The notes beneath the pieces are model-generated. The model searched no databases. It saw only the letters and a program-made list of their open reading frames with translations, and was not told the origin of the DNA. Shown piece by piece: positions 6,021 to 6,774 of a stretch of DNA of 6,774 bases. The DNA is taken from positions 1 to 6,774 of the forward strand of contig JAIRLL010000049.1 of the NCBI GenBank assembly GCA_031259505.1, written 5' to 3'. A program made the position numbers and the translations under genes. Origin of the DNA: Tannerella sp. (lineage in GTDB: Bacteria; Bacteroidota; Bacteroidia; Bacteroidales; Tannerellaceae). Position 1 is the stretch's first letter. Every line of letters starts with the position of its first letter.

Positions 6021-6774
6021 ATGAAAAAATTAGGAGTAGATACCCAGTCGTTCGAGAAGTTACGCAGCAGGAAATGTGTTTATGTGGACAAAACGGAAGC
6101 CATATACAGGATGATCACGGAAGGGAGGATTTATTTTCTTTCACGCCCGCGCAGATTTGGGAAATCGTTGCTGATAAGTACTTTTGAGGCTCTATTTCAG
6201 GGAAAGAAAGACCTGTTCGAAGATCTTTATATTTACGACAAATGGGAATGGGAGGAATATCCGGTCATTAAAATAGACTGGGCGGGGATTGTTCATTCGA
6301 CGCCGGAAGAAATGAAAGAAAGTCTGGTCTTTCATCTGAAAAAGATTGCTCAAAATTACGGGATTACTTTAACGGCAAAATATGCGCCCGACTGTTTTGG
6401 GGAATTAATAGAGGCATTACATAATCAAGCCGGCAAGAAAGGCGTAGTCATACTTATTGACGAATACGACAAACCGATTACCGCTCATCTCACCGATGAG
6501 TATCTGGAAAAAATTAAAACAGCGGTACACGATTTTTATCAGGTAATGAAAAGCTCGGACGAGCATTTGCAGTTTGTTTTCCTTACCGGTGTATCGAAAT
6601 TTTCGGGACTGTCGATTTTTTCGGCGTTGAACAATCCGCAGGATATTACTTTGCAAAAAAAATATGCAACGATATGCGGATATACGCAGGAAGAACTCGA
6701 AAGTAATTTTTCGGAATATATCGACCGCGCCGCTGAACATTGGGAAATGACAAGAGAAGATTTGTTAGACAAAA
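6021..6774 (+). CDS. AAA-ATPase-like protein, probable PD-(D/E)XK nuclease-associated family (3' end cut by window)
   Basis: The frame is open from ATG 6021 to the window edge, giving the first 251 residues. The N-terminus MKKLGVDTQSFEKLRSR, then YVDKTEAIYRMI, is typical of the AAA-ATPase-like family (the PF09820 type by recall). Walker A is RPRRFGKSLL (about 42-51, Lys48). Walker B is VVILIDEYDKP (about 142-152, Asp147/Glu148). FLTGVSKFSGLSIFSALNN (about 187-205) is the sensor-like block of the family. Full-length members usually carry a C-terminal PD-(D/E)XK nuclease-like domain, which would lie beyond the window and is not seen. Bacteroidales genomes often carry many copies, and the biological role is not established. 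The start is supported by the -7 element upstream and an A/T-rich leader without a Shine-Dalgarno. The gene looks intact as far as it goes, and nothing links it functionally to the fucose genes. Confidence 0.9.
   Translation, partial: MKKLGVDTQSFEKLRSRKCVYVDKTEAIYRMITEGRIYFLSRPRRFGKSLLISTFEALFQGKKDLFEDLYIYDKWEWEEYPVIKIDWAGIVHSTPEEMKESLVFHLKKIAQNYGITLTAKYAPDCFGELIEALHNQAGKKGVVILIDEYDKPITAHLTDEYLEKIKTAVHDFYQVMKSSDEHLQFVFLTGVSKFSGLSIFSALNNPQDITLQKKYATICGYTQEELESNFSEYIDRAAEHWEMTREDLLDK

Overview
The window looks like chromosomal DNA of a gut-type Bacteroidales bacterium. This is inferred from four things. The fucose permease and acyl-CoA ligase have Bacteroidetes-type sequence. A Bacteroidetes -7 promoter element (TAnnTTTG form) lies before the last gene. 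Translation starts mostly have A/T-rich upstream regions instead of strong Shine-Dalgarno sequences. The last gene is an AAA-ATPase/PD-(D/E)XK-type protein, a family that is very common in Bacteroidales. Species cannot be named from the sequence.

Layout: positions 1-252 hold six tandem copies of a 42-bp repeat that runs off the left edge. A gene-free leader of about 300 bases follows. Three genes then lie on the plus strand: L-fucose isomerase (fucI, 567-2357), an MFS L-fucose permease (fucP, 2430-3842) and an AMP-forming acyl-CoA ligase (3839-5503). The fucI-fucP gap holds a perfect 11-bp hairpin. fucP and the ligase overlap by four bases (ATGA), so they are probably translationally coupled. 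A hairpin at the ligase stop codon likely ends the unit. Next is a spacer of about 500 bases with a 21-bp tandem repeat array enclosed by a 17-bp inverted repeat. A good -7 promoter element then precedes a right-truncated AAA-ATPase gene (6021 to the window end).

How the genes work together: the permease would import L-fucose with protons and the isomerase would convert it to L-fuculose, the first steps of fucose use from host glycans. Fuculokinase and fuculose-phosphate aldolase are not in the window, and a fatty-acid-type acyl-CoA ligase sits where they might be expected. That gene content, the two intergenic repeat arrays and the ATPase gene of unknown function are the points most worth a second look. 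I see no convincing new defence, CRISPR or RNA-based system here.
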